Shown: in pieces, positions 63,968 to 64,000 of the stretch | Layout of the letters: each line of letters starts with the position of its first letter | Position numbering within the stretch: position 1 is the first letter of the stretch | Assembly (NCBI GenBank): GCA_003993805.1 | Contig: RSEF01000004.1 | Location: 77,493,387-77,557,386, forward strand | Reading direction: 5' to 3' | Origin: Himantopus leucocephalus | Lineage: Eukaryota; Chordata; Aves; Charadriiformes; Recurvirostridae | DNA: 64,000 nucleotides | Made by a program: the position numbers and the translations under genes | Notes under the pieces: model-generated | Databases searched by the model: none | Told to the model about the DNA's origin: nothing | Seen by the model: only the letters and a program-made list of their open reading frames with translations

Positions 63968-64000
63968 ATCAATAGATCAGGATAGATCAGGATATATATA
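63968..64000 (+). repeat. Short GATCAGGATA-type tandem repeat at the window edge
   Basis: Two and a half units of ATAGATCAGG pass into a TATATATA tail at the end of the window, so the repeat may continue beyond it. Confidence 0.6.

Larger units (their letters stand above)
44776..64000 (-). other. PCDH9: Last intron of PCDH9 (3' portion, at least 19.2 kb)
   Basis: All sequence above the terminal exon lies upstream on the gene's strand, and no further protocadherin exon is readable before the window ends, so the intron is at least 19.2 kb. It holds a MITE-like relic, two LTR blocks and an old CR1 3' end. It also has simple repeats: T/G-rich runs at 46625-46675 and 47142-47178, a G-run at 48568-48580, T-runs near 53600 and 62523, and TTG repeats near 56281-56313. 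The rest, notably 49200-52370 and 52700-64000, is AT-rich DNA with only short open frames lacking coding character. Very long introns are usual for PCDH9. Confidence 0.75.

Noticed and set aside
1..64000. CRISPR arrays, operons, bacterial terminators or riboswitches
   Set aside because: The DNA is vertebrate nuclear sequence. No spaced identical repeats or compact gene strings are present.

Overview
The window looks like bird nuclear DNA. It is AT-rich and almost free of genes, and it carries CR1 LINE fragments of clearly different ages and LTRs of the ERVL-like type typical of birds. No bacterial-style gene organisation, tRNA, rRNA or CRISPR array is visible. The species cannot be named from the sequence alone. 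The scaffold contains one 100-N placeholder gap (30674-30773) and two isolated ambiguous bases (35377 and 56822).

The only cellular protein-coding sequence I can support is one exon on the minus strand, 44396-44775. It encodes the last 125 codons, plus two bases of a split codon and the stop, of a delta-1 protocadherin, very probably PCDH9. The gene runs right to left. Everything above 44775 (at least 19.2 kb) is its last intron. Everything just below 44396 is its 3' UTR, which may end near 42.8 kb where an AATAAA is followed by T/G-rich sequence. Below that lies intergenic DNA downstream of the gene.

Layout: 1-10923, AT-rich DNA with nothing recognisable; 10924-11125, a young CR1 3' end; 11201-27330, AT-rich DNA with a few possible regulatory islands; 27331-27700, a solo LTR on the minus strand; 30674-30773, the assembly gap, abutting a decayed CR1 endonuclease-domain fragment (30774 to about 31780, minus); 35880-36125, an old CR1 relic (minus); about 42815-44395, the probable PCDH9 3' UTR; 44396-44775, the terminal PCDH9 exon; 44776-64000, the last PCDH9 intron, with a palindromic MITE-like relic 0.4 kb above the exon, an LTR-like block (about 47449-48409), a solo LTR with perfect 5-bp duplications (48621-49195) and an old CR1 3' end (about 52380-52700).

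I found no undescribed gene system. The noteworthy features are the protocadherin tail exon, the antisense LTR cluster in its last intron, a CR1 copy that keeps its 5' (endonuclease) part and breaks at an assembly gap, and several non-coding islands that might be conserved regulatory elements. Testing those needs alignments I cannot run.
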